A DNA stretch of 64,000 bases, from assembly GCF_003751225.1 (NCBI RefSeq), contig NZ_RJKE01000001.1:6076001-6140000 (forward strand), written 5' to 3'. The position numbers and the translations under genes were made by a program. This DNA comes from Actinocorallia herbida (GTDB lineage Bacteria; Actinomycetota; Actinomycetes; Streptosporangiales; Streptosporangiaceae). Below are positions 63,080 to 64,000 of the stretch, piece by piece (within the stretch, counting starts at the first letter, position 1; the number at the start of each line of letters is the position of its first letter). The notes under the pieces were generated by a model. That model worked only from the letters and a program-made list of their open reading frames with translations. It did not search any database and was not told where the DNA came from.

Positions 63080-63817
63080 ATGACGACCTCGGACCGCCCC
63101 GACGCAGACCGGCCCGCCCAGGAGCACCGCGAAACGCCACTGCGCAGGGACGCCGAGCGGAACCGGGAAAGGATCATCGACGCGGCGCGCAGTGCCTTCG
63201 CCTCCGACGGCATCGAGATCTCGATGGCCTCGGTCGCCAGGGCCGCAGGGGTCGGGATCGCCACCCTGTTCCGGCGGTTCCCCACCCGCGAGGACCTCAT
63301 CGACGCCGTCTTCGCCGACACCATGCACGGCTACGTCGAAGCCGTCGAGACCGCCCTGGCCGACCCCGACCCCTGGCACGGCTTCACCGGCTACGTCGAA
63401 ACGGTGAGCGCCATGCAGGCCGCCGACCGCGGCTTCGCCGAACTCCTCACCATGACCTTCCCCACCGCCACCCTCATGGAGACCGAACGCCACCGCGCCT
63501 ACACCGGCTTCCTCACCCTGGTAGAACGCGCCAAGACGACCGGACGACTGCGCGAGGACTTCGTCTCACAAGACCTCGTCCTCCTCCTCATGGCCAACGC
63601 CGGAGTCATCGCCGCCACCCGCACCGCCGCCCCCGACTCCTGGCGCCGCCTCATCGGCTACCTCCTCCAAGCCTTCGCCGCACCCCCCACCGCCCCCCTG
63701 CCCCCCGCCCCCGACCCCGAAGACCTCGCCCGCGCCATGCTCGGCCTCAACTGCGCGTCGCGCGGCCAGGAACCCCCTGCCAACGGTGTACAGACGGTGG
63801 CGCACCCCGCTAAGTGA
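63080..63817 (+). CDS. TetR family regulator of redox module B
   Basis: A 245-residue TetR, clear paralog of the protein at 25024: DAERNRERIIDAARSAFASD, VARAAGVGIATLFRRFPTRE and DPDPWHGFTGYVETVSAMQA. The recognition helix (GIATLFRRFPTR) is identical to that of the paralog, which fits the shared palindromes. ATG 63080 follows GATGAGG. It probably represses the quinone oxidoreductase and LLM genes and perhaps cross-regulates module A. Confidence 0.9.
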   Translation: MTTSDRPDADRPAQEHRETPLRRDAERNRERIIDAARSAFASDGIEISMASVARAAGVGIATLFRRFPTREDLIDAVFADTMHGYVEAVETALADPDPWHGFTGYVETVSAMQAADRGFAELLTMTFPTATLMETERHRAYTGFLTLVERAKTTGRLREDFVSQDLVLLLMANAGVIAATRTAAPDSWRRLIGYLLQAFAAPPTAPLPPAPDPEDLARAMLGLNCASRGQEPPANGVQTVAHPAK

Positions 63818-63892
63818 CCCCGCGCCGCACGCCCACCGGAAAGACCGGATCCGTTGCGGAGCATGCCCCGGGCAAACGGGAGGCGTCCCAGG

Positions 63893-64000
63893 TCAGCGGT
63901 CCGGCGCGGCGCTCCTACGATCCAACTGCGCGACGAGCGGCAGCATGCGGTGGCGGACCCGCTCCCGCAGCACGATCTGGGTCTGTGTGCGCACGACCCC
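63893..64000 (-). CDS. Lrp/AsnC family regulator, C-terminal end only (cut by window edge)
   Basis: The last 35 codons read VVRTQTQIVLRERVRHRMLP and end in TGA at 63893. VxRT-T-IVL...VRHR-LPL is the usual C-terminus of actinobacterial AsnC/Lrp regulators. The gene continues beyond the window, so its targets and start are not visible. Confidence 0.72.
   Translation of the reverse strand, partial: GVVRTQTQIVLRERVRHRMLPLVAQLDRRSAAPDR

Noticed and set aside
1-64000. tRNA, rRNA, CRISPR arrays, riboswitches or phage attachment sites
   Set aside because: No cloverleaf with a T-loop GTTCRA context, no regularly spaced direct repeats and no known leader motif were seen when reading the window; a covariance-model scan would be needed to exclude small RNAs.

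Overview
The window is very GC-rich DNA with third-position G/C codons, frequent GTG starts and many ATGA/GTGA gene overlaps. It carries TetR/LysR regulators, acyl-CoA enzymes, P450s and a mycofactocin-type SDR. This points to a filamentous or mycolate-type actinomycete (Actinomycetota, perhaps an Actinomadura- or Streptosporangiales-like organism); the genus cannot be fixed from the sequence. No rRNA, tRNA or CRISPR was seen.

Region 1 (about 0-10.1 kb) is the most unusual part. A TetR gene followed by larB, larE and larC (nickel-pincer nucleotide cofactor biosynthesis) runs leftward. Diverging from it are a double-[4Fe-4S] ferredoxin with a BFD-type [2Fe-2S] domain, a 469-residue orphan enzyme that may be a very remote LarA-type protein, a CinA/MoaB-like nucleotide-binding protein and a divergent NadC-like phosphoribosyltransferase. 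All three junctions in each arm are ATGA or GTGA overlaps, and a 23-bp inverted repeat lies between the arms. I read this as one dedicated cofactor-plus-enzyme system with its own electron carrier. A tesB thioesterase and a LysR gene flank it.

Region 2 (10.1-19.7 kb) holds acyl-CoA catabolism: ALDH, DUF35/thiolase-like pair, enoyl-CoA hydratase, a double-length CaiB CoA-transferase, an acyl-CoA dehydrogenase with a divergent TetR, a decayed luciferase-like oxidoreductase and a NAD-kinase fragment. Region 3 (19.8-24.8 kb) is a mobile-element graveyard: an IS5-type element split by a second IS with an exact 3-bp target duplication, another copy of the inserted IS, a truncated ISAs1 transposase, and SDR and MFS relics.

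Region 4 (25-33.8 kb) is a redox/detoxification module (TetR, quinone oxidoreductase, DoxX, NAD(P)H-binding protein, LLM oxidoreductase), an MMPL exporter with its TetR, and two SDRs. A second, rearranged copy of the redox module lies at 60.6-63.8 kb. A 16-bp palindrome (YGGA-N8-TCCR type) occurs seven times at the promoters of these loci and suggests one regulon.

Region 5 (34.2-60.5 kb) is a large catabolic island. It has a second DUF35/thiolase pair, an FAH-family enzyme, a branched-chain-type ABC transporter with LivH-LivM-LivG fused in one protein, a three-component P450 system (P450, ferredoxin, reductase), a seven-gene operon (amidohydrolase, BphC-type extradiol dioxygenase, small conserved protein, acyl-CoA ligase, ferredoxin, SDR, thiolase), ALDH, a mycofactocin-type SDR, a Rieske oxygenase alpha/beta pair with another P450 and SDRs, and a TetR. 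This looks like uptake, hydroxylation, ring cleavage and CoA-dependent side-chain degradation of an aromatic or alicyclic compound whose identity is not readable here. Inverted repeats of TTGAAC-N16-GTTCAA architecture at three of its promoters suggest shared control. The window ends inside an Lrp/AsnC-type regulator.
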